From NCBI RefSeq assembly GCF_013205025.1, contig NZ_JABMLE010000002.1, forward strand, positions 1,345,125 to 1,409,124: a DNA stretch of 64,000 nt. Direction: 5' to 3'. This DNA is from Rathayibacter sp. VKM Ac-2857 (lineage in GTDB: Bacteria; Actinomycetota; Actinomycetes; Actinomycetales; Microbacteriaceae). A program made the translations under genes and the position numbers. Below are positions 36,556 through 44,204 of the stretch, one piece after another; position 1 is the first letter of the stretch, and every line of letters starts with the position of its first letter. The notes beneath the pieces are model-generated. The model saw only the letters and a list, made by a program, of their open reading frames with translations. It did no database searches and was not told the DNA's origin.

Positions 36556-37542
36556 GTGAGCGACCGCGCGGGCCGGATCCCGCTCCTCGTCACCGCGCTC
36601 GTCCGGGAGGCAGAGGGCGTCCTCGCCGTCGAGCTCGCCGACCCCGCGGGCGGCGACCTGCCCGAGTGGGAGCCGGGCGCGCACCTCGACGTCCAGCTGA
36701 TCACCCGGCAGGAGCGGCAGTACTCGCTCTGCGGCGACCCCGCCGACCGCCGCCGCTACCGGATCGCCGTCCTCCGGGAGGAGCGCTCGCGCGGCGTCTC
36801 GATGTACATCCACGACTTCCTCCGCGTCGGCGCCACCGTGCACGTGCGCCCGCCGCGCTCCCTCTTCCCGCTGGCGAGCGCCGACGAGCACCTGCTCCTC
36901 GCCGCCGGCATCGGCATCACCGCGATCCTCCCGCTCGCCCAGCGCCTCGAGCGCGACGGGTCCCCGTGGACCCTGCACTACGCCGTCCGCAGCGCCGCCC
37001 ACGTCCCCTTCCGCCGAGAGCTGGCCACGCTCGGCGACCGCATCACCGTGCACTCCCCGGCCTCGAACTCTGCGGACCCGGACTTCGCGGCCCCGGACTC
37101 CCTCCGCCTCCGCGGCCGCCTCGACCTCCCTGCACTCCTGGCGAGACCCCGCCCCGGAGTCGCGGTGCAGGCCTGCGGCCCGGCCCGCTTCCTCGACGCG
37201 ATCGCCGCCGCGATCGCCGCCTGGCCCGCGGGCAGCCTGCACCTCGAGCGCTTCGAGCCCAAGCCCGTCGCCGCCCGCCCGAACGCCCCCTTCACCGTGC
37301 ACTGCGCCCGCTCCGCCGTCTCCGTCGAGGTCGGCGCCGGCCAGTCGATGCTGCACGCCCTGACCTCCCGCGACCTCCCCGTCACCGGCTCCTGCCTCCG
37401 CGGCGTCTGCGGCTCCTGCGCCGTCCCCGTCCTCGCGGGCCCCGTCGACCACCGCGACTCCCTGACGACGTCCCCCGACTCCCCCGTCATGTACCCCTGC
37501 GTCTCCCGAGCCGCCGCCTCCACCCTGACGATCGACCTCTGA
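36556..37542 (+). CDS. PDR/VanB-family oxidoreductase (flavin reductase with 2Fe-2S ferredoxin domain)
   Basis: A 328-residue electron-transfer reductase: N-terminal flavin-binding barrel with RQYSLCGDP, a NAD-binding domain with LLLAAGIGITAILPLA, and a C-terminal plant-type ferredoxin domain with Cys280, Cys285, Cys288 and Cys315 (CLRGVCGSC, then MYPCVS). This matches VanB/phthalate dioxygenase reductase. Such reductases normally serve a Rieske oxygenase, and none is visible in this window, so it is an orphan reductase or works with another protein of the operon. The GTG start lies 33 bp after the PPOX gene; last gene of the operon before a repeat cluster. Confidence 0.9.
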   Translation: MSDRAGRIPLLVTALVREAEGVLAVELADPAGGDLPEWEPGAHLDVQLITRQERQYSLCGDPADRRRYRIAVLREERSRGVSMYIHDFLRVGATVHVRPPRSLFPLASADEHLLLAAGIGITAILPLAQRLERDGSPWTLHYAVRSAAHVPFRRELATLGDRITVHSPASNSADPDFAAPDSLRLRGRLDLPALLARPRPGVAVQACGPARFLDAIAAAIAAWPAGSLHLERFEPKPVAARPNAPFTVHCARSAVSVEVGAGQSMLHALTSRDLPVTGSCLRGVCGSCAVPVLAGPVDHRDSLTTSPDSPVMYPCVSRAAASTLTIDL

Positions 37543-37566
37543 CCCCTCCGCTCCGGAGATGCACGC

Positions 37567-37850
37567 TGATCGGGTAGCCGCCGAGCCGCCCCACTCATGC
37601 TGATCGAGTAGCCCGCGAAGCGGGCGTATCGAGATCCACCCAGGCAAGAACTCGACCAGCATGGATTCCCCGCCCGAGCAGCCCGCGAAGCGGGCCATCC
37701 ATGCTGATCGAGCCAGCCCGCGCAGCGGCCCTTGCTGCTGATCGAGTAGCCCGCGCAGCGGGCCTCTGCATGCTGATCGAGTAGCCCGCACCGCGTGCCT
37801 CTGCATGCTGATCGAGTAGCCCGCACCGCGGGCGTATCGAGATCCACCCC
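37567..37850. repeat. Cluster of family-1 REP-like elements
   Basis: Five or six degenerate copies of GCTGATCGAGTAGCCCGCG followed by GCGGGCGTATCGAGATCCACC, some truncated, start near 37567, 37601, 37702, 37737, 37771 and 37807. A right arm CTCGACCAGCA occurs near 37655. With the iron box this fills the 357-bp gap between the VanB-type reductase and siderophore genes. Confidence 0.8.
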
Positions 37851-37880
37851 ACCCAGAACTGAGGCTACCCTTACTGAGAA

Positions 37881-37899
37881 TTAGGCTAGCCTACCCTCA
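37881..37899 (+). promoter_or_regulatory. IdeR/DtxR-type iron box
   Basis: TTAGGCTAGCCTACCCTCA matches the 19-bp IdeR/DmdR consensus TTAGGTTAGGCTAACCTAA at 15 positions and contains the TAGGCTAGCCTA palindrome. It ends on the A of the ATG of the siderophore-binding protein, so it must overlap the promoter, and the message is probably leaderless or nearly so. Predicts repression by iron-loaded IdeR. Confidence 0.8.
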
Positions 37900-38951
37900 T
37901 GCATCGCACATCCAGCCCTCGCATCCCCCTGCTGATCGCCGGTCTCGCCGCCGCCTCCGTCGCCCTCGCCGGCTGCTCGTCCGGCGCCTCCGGAGCCGCC
38001 CCGAGCGACGCCGCCGCCGCCACGATCGTCGTCGAGAACGCGAAGCCGACCCTGACCCTCGTCGACGAAGACGGCGAGCAGTCCTACCAGGAGGACACGA
38101 CCGTCGCCCGCACCTCCGTCGAGGTCCCCGCCTCCCCCTCCGCCGTCGTCACCTTCGACATCGCGACGCTCGACACCCTGCACACCATCGGCGCCGGCGA
38201 CGCGGTCGTCGCGATCCCGGACGCGACCCTCCCCGAGTACCTCGCCGAGTACGCCGACCTGCCGAAGGTCGGCACCCTCTTCGAGCCCGACTTCGAGGCC
38301 GTCGCCGAGCTCGACCCCGACCTCATCGTCACCGCCGCACGCAGCACCGGCCAGTACGACGAGCTGTCCGAGATCGCGACCACGATCGACCTCACCGGCA
38401 GCTACGCCGGCACCTTCGACCCCGACGCCGCCCTCGAGCGCGCGACGCAGCTCGGCGAGATCTTCGACCGCGAGGAGGAGGTCGCCGCCCAGGCGGCCGC
38501 CACCGAGCAGCTCGCCGCGACGATCCAGGACGAGGCCACCGGCAGCGCCCTCGTGCTCTCCGTCTCCGGCGGCGAGTACGGCGCCTTCGGCGAGGGCTCC
38601 CGCTTCGGCTATTTCTTTGACGGATCCGGCTTCGACGGCCTCGGCTTCACCCCCGCCGTCGCCGCCGCCGAGCTCCCCGGCGCGGAGGGTTCGCCGCACG
38701 GCGACACCGTCACCAACGAGTTCCTCCTCACCGCCGCCCCCGAGTGGATCTTCGCCTTCGACCGCGGCGCGGCCACCGGCGCCGGCAGCACCGCCGAGGC
38801 GACCCTCGACAACGCCCTCGTCGCGCAGACCCCGGCCGCCCAGAACGATCGCATCGTCCAGCTGCCCGCCGGCGAGCTCTACATCGTGATCAACGGCCTC
38901 ACCGCCGTGCAGAACGTGCTCGAGAGCGTGCACGACGCGATGCAGAGCTGA
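37899..38951 (+). CDS. Iron-siderophore ABC transporter substrate-binding lipoprotein
   Basis: A 350-residue lipoprotein with a signal peptide ending LAGC (Cys26) and a single helical-backbone FecB/CeuE-type binding domain. PSAVVTFDIATLDTLHTIGA and LIVTAARSTGQYDEL resemble CeuE/YclQ proteins, which bind catecholate siderophores such as petrobactin or their breakdown products; that ligand is inferred. It is first in an operon with two FecCD permeases and an ATPase and is preceded immediately by an iron box. ATG at 37899 is fixed by the signal peptide. Confidence 0.93.
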   Translation: MHRTSSPRIPLLIAGLAAASVALAGCSSGASGAAPSDAAAATIVVENAKPTLTLVDEDGEQSYQEDTTVARTSVEVPASPSAVVTFDIATLDTLHTIGAGDAVVAIPDATLPEYLAEYADLPKVGTLFEPDFEAVAELDPDLIVTAARSTGQYDELSEIATTIDLTGSYAGTFDPDAALERATQLGEIFDREEEVAAQAAATEQLAATIQDEATGSALVLSVSGGEYGAFGEGSRFGYFFDGSGFDGLGFTPAVAAAELPGAEGSPHGDTVTNEFLLTAAPEWIFAFDRGAATGAGSTAEATLDNALVAQTPAAQNDRIVQLPAGELYIVINGLTAVQNVLESVHDAMQS

Positions 38952-38962
38952 GCGCTCCCCGC

Positions 38963-39910
38963 GTGGTCCGTCCTCCCGTCCGCGGGCTGATCGTCGCGGG
39001 GACGGCGCTCGTCGCCGCCCTCGCGACGCTCTCGCTGTTCCTCGGGGTCGCCGAGCTCGACGCGTTCGTCCTCGTCGAGAGCCGCCTCCCCCGCACCCTC
39101 GCCCTGATTCTCGCGGGCTCGGCCTTCGCCGTCACCGGCCTGATCCTGCAGCTGCTCACCCGCAACCGCCTCGTCGAGCCCGGCACCACCGGCGCGACCG
39201 ACGCCGCGACCCTCGCCCTGCTCGGAGTCCTCCTGCTCGCCCCCGCGCTGCCGATGGGGGCGAAGGCGGCGCTGGCCGCGGTCGGCGCGCTGGCCGGAGT
39301 GCTCGGCTTCCTCGCGCTGTCCCGCCGTGTCCCGGCGCGCTCCAGCGTCCTCGTGCCCGTCGTCGGCCTCCTCTACTCCGGCGTGATCGGCGCCGCCACG
39401 ACCTTCCTCGCCTACCGCACCGACACCCAGCAGGAGCTCCTGAACTGGGGCATCGGCGACTTCTCCGGCATCCTCCGCGGCCGCTACGAGATGCTCTACG
39501 TCGCCGCGGCCGCCGCCGCCGTGGCCTGGATCGCCGCCGACCGCTTCACCGTCGCCGCCCTCGGCGAGGACACCGCGCGCGGTCTCGGCCTCGACACCCG
39601 CGCCGTGATGCTCACCGGCGTCGTGATCATCGCCGCCGTGACCGGAGTGATGATCGTCGTGACCGGCGCCCTGCCCTTCCTCGGCCTCATCGTGCCCAAC
39701 CTCGTCAGCCGGCTCGTCGGCGACACCATGCGCCGCTCGGTGCCACTCGTCGCCCTGCTCGGAGCGGCCCTCGTCCTCGCCTGCGATCTCATCGCCCGCA
39801 CCGTCCGCTTCCCGTTCGAGCTGCCGATCTCCCTGGTGATGGGGATCGTCGGCGGCCTCGTCTTCCTCCGCCTCCTGATCGGACCCGCCCGCCGGAGGAC
39901 CGCCGCGTGA
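38963..39910 (+). CDS. Iron-siderophore ABC permease (FecCD family), first
   Basis: A 315-residue membrane permease with about nine to ten hydrophobic segments. ESRLPRTLALILAGSAFAVTG is the FecCD N-terminal signature, and GALPFLGLIVPNLVSRLVGD the conserved cytoplasmic coupling region. The start is GTG at 38963, 11 bases after the binding-protein stop; further upstream the frame belongs to that gene in another phase. Its stop overlaps the second permease (GTGA). It would form a heterodimeric channel with the next protein. Confidence 0.92.
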   Translation: MVRPPVRGLIVAGTALVAALATLSLFLGVAELDAFVLVESRLPRTLALILAGSAFAVTGLILQLLTRNRLVEPGTTGATDAATLALLGVLLLAPALPMGAKAALAAVGALAGVLGFLALSRRVPARSSVLVPVVGLLYSGVIGAATTFLAYRTDTQQELLNWGIGDFSGILRGRYEMLYVAAAAAAVAWIAADRFTVAALGEDTARGLGLDTRAVMLTGVVIIAAVTGVMIVVTGALPFLGLIVPNLVSRLVGDTMRRSVPLVALLGAALVLACDLIARTVRFPFELPISLVMGIVGGLVFLRLLIGPARRRTAA

Positions 39911-40905
39911 CCGCCCTCGCACCCCGCCCCGCCGCCCGCGCCCTCCGCCCGGCCGCCCTGCGCACCCCCGGCCCGCGCCTGGTGCTGCTCGCCGTCGCCG
40001 CGCTCGCCGTCGTCGGCCTCTACCTCCTCACCGACCTCCCCGGCCGCTGGGAGTACGCGCTCGGCCTGCGCACCCGCACCGTGCTCGGCATGGCGATCGC
40101 GGCCGCGGCGATCGGAGTCGGCACCGTCCTCTTCCAGACCGTCACCGCGAACCGCATCCTCACCCCCGGCATCATGGGCTTCGACGCGGTGTTCCTGCTG
40201 CTGCAGGTGGTGACCGCCTTCGCGATCGGCCCGGCCCTGCTGGTGTCGGCGCCGCCGCTCGCCTCCTGGCTCATCGAGCTGGTGCTGATGGTCGGCGTCG
40301 TCGTGTCCCTCTACTCCTGGCTCTTCGTCCGCCGCCGGCTCGATCTGCACGTCATCGTGCTCGCGGGCCTGGTGCTCGGCGTGCTGCTGCGCTCGGTGAC
40401 CGGCTTCCTGCAGCGCCTCCTCGATCCCGACACCTTCGCGGTCGTGCAGAACCTGACCTTCGCGAGCTTCACCTCGGTCGACCGCGAGCTGCTGCTGCCG
40501 ACCGGCGTGCTGGTCGCCGCCGCGATCGCCTCCCTCTGGCCGATCCGCCGCTCTCTCGACGTCCTCGCGCTCGGCGAGGCGACCGCCGTCTCGCTCGGAG
40601 TCGAGCACCGCCGCACCGTGATGCACGTGATCGTCGCGGTCGCGGTGATGGTGGCGGCCTCGACCGCGCTCGTCGGACCCGTCGCGTTCTTCGGCCTGAT
40701 CGTCGCCAACGTCGCCTACACCGTGGTCGGCCACCGGCACCTGCGCAGCATCCCGGCCGCGATCGCGGTCGGAGTCGTCACCCTCGTCGGCGGGCAGCTC
40801 GTGCTCGACCGCGTGCTCGGCTTCGGCACCGAGCTGCCGGTCGTCATCGAGTTCACCGGCGGCCTCCTCTTCCTCCTCCTCGTGCTCACCGGAAGGGCCC
40901 GCTGA
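39907..40905 (+). CDS. Iron-siderophore ABC permease (FecCD family), second
   Basis: A 332-residue permease with a Pro/Ala/Arg-rich N-terminal tail of about 25 residues and roughly nine membrane segments. LGMAIAAAAIGVGTVLFQTVTAN and GPVAFFGLIVANVAYTVVG are the conserved FecCD positions. Starts at GTG 39907 overlapping the first permease and ends one base before the ATPase start. Having separate paired permeases with one ATPase is the CeuBCDE/YclNOPQ arrangement. Confidence 0.92.
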   Translation: MTALAPRPAARALRPAALRTPGPRLVLLAVAALAVVGLYLLTDLPGRWEYALGLRTRTVLGMAIAAAAIGVGTVLFQTVTANRILTPGIMGFDAVFLLLQVVTAFAIGPALLVSAPPLASWLIELVLMVGVVVSLYSWLFVRRRLDLHVIVLAGLVLGVLLRSVTGFLQRLLDPDTFAVVQNLTFASFTSVDRELLLPTGVLVAAAIASLWPIRRSLDVLALGEATAVSLGVEHRRTVMHVIVAVAVMVAASTALVGPVAFFGLIVANVAYTVVGHRHLRSIPAAIAVGVVTLVGGQLVLDRVLGFGTELPVVIEFTGGLLFLLLVLTGRAR

Positions 40906-40906
40906 C

Positions 40907-41659
40907 ATGATCCAGACCACCACCGTCACCACCCGGCACGGGAGCGTCGTCGCCGTCGACGACGTCACGCTCGCCCTGGAGGCGGGACTCACCGCGATCA
41001 TCGGCCCCAACGGCTCCGGCAAGTCGACCCTCCTCGCCACGATCGGCCGCCTGGTGAAGCCGACCGGCGGGAGCGTCACCGTCGACGGCCTCGACGTCGC
41101 GACCACCCGCTCCCGCGACATCGCCCGGCGCCTGGCGATCCTCCGCCAGGACAACCACGTCGCGATCCGCCTCAGCGTCGAGGACCTCGTCGCCTACGGC
41201 CGCTTCCCGCACGGCGGCCGGGGCACGTCCCCCGAGGACCGCGCCCACGTCGACGCCGCGATCGCCGCCCTCGACCTCTCGGCCGTCCGCGAGCGCTTCC
41301 TCGACGAGCTCTCCGGCGGCCAGCGCCAGCGCGCCTTCGTCGCGATGGCCCTCGCGCAGGACACCGACCACCTCCTCCTCGACGAGCCGCTGAACAACCT
41401 CGACCCGCGTCACGGCGTCGTGCTGATGAAGCTGCTGCGCCGCCTCGCCGACGAGCGGGGGATGACGATCGTCGTCGTCCTGCACGACATCAACGTCGCC
41501 GCCCGCTTCGCCGACCGGATCGTCGCCGTCCGCGACGGCCGCATCGCCCACCACGGCCCGGTCGCCGAGGTCCTCACCGCCGCCCACCTCGAGGCGCTCT
41601 ACGACACCCCCGCGCTGGTGGCCGACGTCGCCGGCCACCGCATCGTCCTCTGGCAGTGA
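40907..41659 (+). CDS. Iron-siderophore ABC ATP-binding protein
   Basis: A 250-residue FepC/CeuD-type ATPase. Walker A GPNGSGKST at residues 33-41, Q-loop LRQDNHV, signature LSGGQRQRAFVAMALAQD and Walker B LLLDEPLNNLD are intact, with the H-loop VLHDINVAARFADRI. It closes the iron-regulated operon; the stop is followed by palindromic repeats that may end the transcript. Confidence 0.94.
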   Translation: MIQTTTVTTRHGSVVAVDDVTLALEAGLTAIIGPNGSGKSTLLATIGRLVKPTGGSVTVDGLDVATTRSRDIARRLAILRQDNHVAIRLSVEDLVAYGRFPHGGRGTSPEDRAHVDAAIAALDLSAVRERFLDELSGGQRQRAFVAMALAQDTDHLLLDEPLNNLDPRHGVVLMKLLRRLADERGMTIVVVLHDINVAARFADRIVAVRDGRIAHHGPVAEVLTAAHLEALYDTPALVADVAGHRIVLWQ

Positions 41660-41675
41660 CGCCGCCCCTCCCCCG

Positions 41676-41738
41676 CCGCGAGATGCCACTTGTGCACGCC
41701 TTCCTCGGCGTGTCGCGCTCACAACTGGCATCTCGCGG
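41676..41738 (-). repeat. Family-2 palindromic element, copy A
   Basis: Arms CCGCGAGATGCCACTTGTG and CACAACTGGCATCTCGCGG (one mismatch) enclose a core with CGGCGTGTCGC, i.e. the core reads GCGACACGCCG on the minus strand. An inner CACGCC/GGCGTG stem can also form. Located just after the siderophore operon. Confidence 0.85.
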
Positions 41739-41800
41739 CGCCGCCGACACGCGCCCCACGCTGAGCGCGTCGTCGTGCCGATCGCACAGCGGGCCTTCCA

Positions 41801-41925
41801 TGCTGATCGAGTAGCCCGCGCAGCGGGCGTATCGAGATCCACCATCGCCGGCAGACCGGCCTGCAGATCCACCGTGCCGAGGACGCAGGGTCTCGATACG
41901 CCCCGGCGGGGCTACTCGACCAGCA
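41801..41925. repeat. Complete family-1 element with terminal inverted repeats
   Basis: Left end TGCTGATCGAGTAGC and right end GCTACTCGACCAGCA are inverted repeats with one mismatch, 125 bp overall; the inner left arm has GCCCGC/GCGGGC. It contains no coding sequence and looks like a small non-autonomous mobile element. It occupies much of the 41660-41968 gap together with family-2 copies A and B. Confidence 0.8.
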
Positions 41926-41954
41926 GACACCGCGACCAGCTCGATCTACGCCCG

Positions 41955-42017
41955 CCGCGAGATGCCACCTATGACACCTCGCCGCGGCGTGTCGCGCTCA
42001 CAAGTGGCATCTCGCGG
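41955..42017 (-). repeat. Family-2 palindromic element, copy B
   Basis: Arms CCGCGAGATGCCAC and GTGGCATCTCGCGG with core CGGCGTGTCGC, same orientation as copy A and 279 bp from it. Its right half encodes the last ~15 residues of the following minus-strand gene. Confidence 0.85.
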
Positions 42018-42295
42018 CGCCCGTCGGACGGGCGCAGCCCGGCCGCGCACTCCAGCAGGTCGGGGATGCCGCTCACGGGCTGCGGGGCCGGGTCCGCGCG
42101 CGGGCCCAGGCGGCGGAAGACGGGCGGCTCCGTCGCCAGCACCTGGCCGACCGCCCGCCCACCGGTCCACACCGTCAGCAGCACCTCGCCGTCCGGGCGC
42201 TCGGGAGCGCCGATCTCGTAGACCCGGCCGCGCATGGCCGCTCGCACCGGCGTCTTCCGGGCCAGGTGCACCCAGACCGGGAACTCGCAGACCAT
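41969..42295 (-). CDS. Hypothetical small protein ending inside a repeat element
   Basis: ATG at 42295 with AAGGA about 8 bases upstream gives 108 residues. The first ~90 are well-behaved and partly beta-like (VWVHLARKTPVRAAMRGRVY, then VLLTVWTGGRAVGQVLATEP). The last 15 (REMPLVSATRRGEVS) are encoded by the palindromic element, which therefore supplies the stop codon. I do not recognise the family. It is 50 bp after, and probably co-transcribed with, the small gene upstream on the same strand. Confidence 0.55.
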   Translation of the reverse strand: MVCEFPVWVHLARKTPVRAAMRGRVYEIGAPERPDGEVLLTVWTGGRAVGQVLATEPPVFRRLGPRADPAPQPVSGIPDLLECAAGLRPSDGRREMPLVSATRRGEVS

Positions 42296-42345
42296 GTCGC
42301 GTCCTTCCTTCATCCCCGCCGCAGCAGACCGCCGGGTGGAACCAC

Positions 42346-42699
42346 TCAGTAGTCGAGAGCGCTCTCGGCGTCGAAGTCCGAGGTCAGCTCCCCGTCGCCC
42401 GGCTGCACGGGGTGCGACCCGACCAGCGCCTCGGTGCGCGCCTGGATCCGCTGCACCTCCTCGTGATTGTCCGGCTCGGGCAACTCGGACGGCGTCGTCT
42501 CCGAGACGAGCGAGGCGCCACCGTTGAGCAGGAACGACACCTGGATCGTCGCCCCGTCCGCCCCGATCCCGGTGTACTCGACCCGGTCGGCGGTCTGGTT
42601 CGCACCGAGTGCGACCGCGTACGCGACCAGGGCGTCGGCGGCGTCGTCCCCGAGCAGGATCGTCTTGTCGGCGAAGAGGATGTGCTTCATGCCCTTCAT
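42346..42699 (-). CDS. Hypothetical small protein, paralogue of the protein at 45581-45916
   Basis: A 117-residue protein, predicted cytoplasmic, no membrane segment. Residues ~5-95 align with the 45581-45916 product: both have MK-(H)-IL-x-x-A near the start, D-D/E-x-A-A-D-A-L/V-x-x-Y-x-x-A-L-A, then a hydrophobic strand ending in a G-x-x-L/P segment and an R-x-x-AL helix end. The C-terminus is acidic (ELTSDFDAESALDY). An alternative ATG three codons later lacks good ribosome-binding-site spacing. Function unknown. Confidence 0.7.
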   Translation of the reverse strand: MKGMKHILFADKTILLGDDAADALVAYAVALGANQTADRVEYTGIGADGATIQVSFLLNGGASLVSETTPSELPEPDNHEEVQRIQARTEALVGSHPVQPGDGELTSDFDAESALDY

Positions 42700-42857
42700 G
42701 CTCGGTCGCGGTCCCGTCCTCTGGGGAGGTCCTTGACAGATCGGGAAGGAGACGGAAGGGGACGTGAGGATCGATCGGGGTTGTCACGGCCGTCGATCTG
42801 GAGAAAGGTGTCGGACAGGCGGGCACGGGCCGGCCGTGATGGAGGCCGGAGAAGCCG

Positions 42858-43190
42858 ATGGGAAAACTGTTCTACGACGGATCCGTCGAGATCGACTTCG
42901 AGGACCGGGTGCTCGCGCACCTCCAGATCGTCGTCACCGCCAAGCTCCGCCGCAACGAGTCGTTCCTGCTCAGCTGGCGCGACGACCACAGCATGGGCGA
43001 CGGCCGCAGCGCCATCTGGCTGCATCCCGCTGTCGGCCTGCGCTACAAGTACTTCGGGGGGCGGATGCCCCGCATCAACCCCGCTTGGATCGCCGCGCTC
43101 ACCGATCTCGCCAACTCCTCCGGCGGCCTCTACGTCGTCGCCGAGCCCGACACCGAGCACGTCCGCACGATCGATCGGGAGGCGCACTGA
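42858..43190 (+). CDS. Small protein of the DUF7882-like family
   Basis: A 110-residue protein opening MGKLFYDGS with FEDRVLAHLQIVVTAKLRR and FLLSWRDD, then an IWLHPAVGLRYKYFGG block. The same blocks occur in the 58091-58417 product, so it is a two-copy family here. Similar proteins are, from recollection, common in Microbacteriaceae and often misnamed ATP-dependent DNA ligase. The GGAG-rich upstream region supports the ATG. It overlaps the next gene by one base (TGATG). Role unknown; no ligase motif is visible. Confidence 0.8.
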   Translation: MGKLFYDGSVEIDFEDRVLAHLQIVVTAKLRRNESFLLSWRDDHSMGDGRSAIWLHPAVGLRYKYFGGRMPRINPAWIAALTDLANSSGGLYVVAEPDTEHVRTIDREAH

Positions 43191-43435
43191 TGCGACGGCT
43201 CGACATCCTCTACGACGGAGCGCCCTACACGGTGAGCGACCGCACCGCCGCCCAGTTCCGGGTCGAGGTGGACGCCGCCCTCGCCGCGGCGACCCCGCAG
43301 TGGCTCACCGTGAACCACGGCGAGGGCCGCGCCAGCACCGCGCTCATCCTGATCACCCCGTTCACGGCTATCACGATCCTCACGAACGACGCCGAGGTCG
43401 ACGCCGAGGACGACGCGGACTCCGACGCGGCCTGA
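43190..43435 (+). CDS. Hypothetical small protein
   Basis: An 81-residue protein coupled to the preceding gene through TGATG. Sequence suggests a small alpha/beta fold (DILYDGAPYTVSDRTAAQF; TALILITPFTAITIL) with a strongly acidic tail (EVDAEDDADSDAA). Not recognised. Probably functions with the DUF7882-like protein, since the two are translationally coupled. Confidence 0.7.
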   Translation: MRRLDILYDGAPYTVSDRTAAQFRVEVDAALAAATPQWLTVNHGEGRASTALILITPFTAITILTNDAEVDAEDDADSDAA

Positions 43436-43527
43436 GCGCCCTACGGGTCCGGCGCCGATGTGTCAATGTCCCTGACAGCGATCGGCGTCCGTCGTTGACT
43501 CGAGGGAGCGCGACGAGAGGAGCCGCC

Positions 43528-43770
43528 ATGTCGCACACCCTGACCCCGACCCGCCCGGAGGACGTCGTCCTCGACCCCGTCGGCGCGGAGGGCTGGCGCG
43601 TGCGCAACGGCGCCGAGCCCGTCGACAACCCGCTCGCCTTCCTCGGCTTCGTGACCGCGGTCGACGACGGCTACGACGTGCACCGGATCGGCCGGCCGGG
43701 CGAGGACCTCCGCCGGGCCACCCTCGACGCCGTGCGCGAGGCGTACCTGGAGCGCGGCCCCGGGCACTGA
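43528..43770 (+). CDS. Hypothetical small protein
   Basis: An 80-residue soluble protein, ATG at 43528 with GAGAGGAG upstream. Contains GWRVRNGAEPVDNPLAFLGF and YDVHRIGRPGEDLRR; no membrane segment or known motif. Composition is typical coding sequence for this genome. Family not recognised. Confidence 0.6.
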   Translation: MSHTLTPTRPEDVVLDPVGAEGWRVRNGAEPVDNPLAFLGFVTAVDDGYDVHRIGRPGEDLRRATLDAVREAYLERGPGH

Positions 43771-43920
43771 CCCCGCCGGACGAGCGACACCCCCTCACGG
43801 TCCCGCCGGTCCCGCCCCTCCCCACACCGCGCCCGGACCCCGCTCGGTGCCCCTCCCCGCCCCCGCGCCCGCCCCCGGCGCGACGACACGGCCACGGGTC
43901 TCTGGCCAGGAGACCCGTTG

Positions 43921-44199
43921 ATGAACGCCGCCCCCGTCATCGTCGACCTGATCGCCGCCCTCGAACGCCCGCACGGCATCCATCCCGGCCTCGCGCACCA
44001 GGTGAGCGCCCAGCTCGCGCTCCTCGCCGCACCTCCGCGTCCCGCCCACCGGGTCCGGAGGATCAGCCCGTTCCCGGTCCGCCGCCTGGCCCGGTCGTGG
44101 CAGGCGCGGTCGCGGCAGGCCCGACCGACACGCACTCGCCTCGCGAGCGGGCGAGCCGCCCTCGGCACCCCCGCCCTCGCGCAACGAAGGCTAAAGTAG
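43921..44199 (+). CDS. Possible small basic protein
   Basis: ATG at 43921 with AGGAG about 9 bases upstream opens a 92-residue frame. The first 40 residues look protein-like (VIVDLIAALERPHGIHPGLA), while the rest is Arg-rich and could be spurious. It ends just before the GAF-ANTAR gene. Without homologues it is only a candidate; otherwise the 43771-44204 stretch contains nothing I can identify. Confidence 0.3.
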   Translation: MNAAPVIVDLIAALERPHGIHPGLAHQVSAQLALLAAPPRPAHRVRRISPFPVRRLARSWQARSRQARPTRTRLASGRAALGTPALAQRRLK

Positions 44200-44204
44200 G
44201 CGCG

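Noticed and set aside
42858..43190. ATP-dependent DNA ligase
   Set aside because: Only 110 residues, with no nucleotidyltransferase lysine motif; the name appears to be a propagated annotation error.
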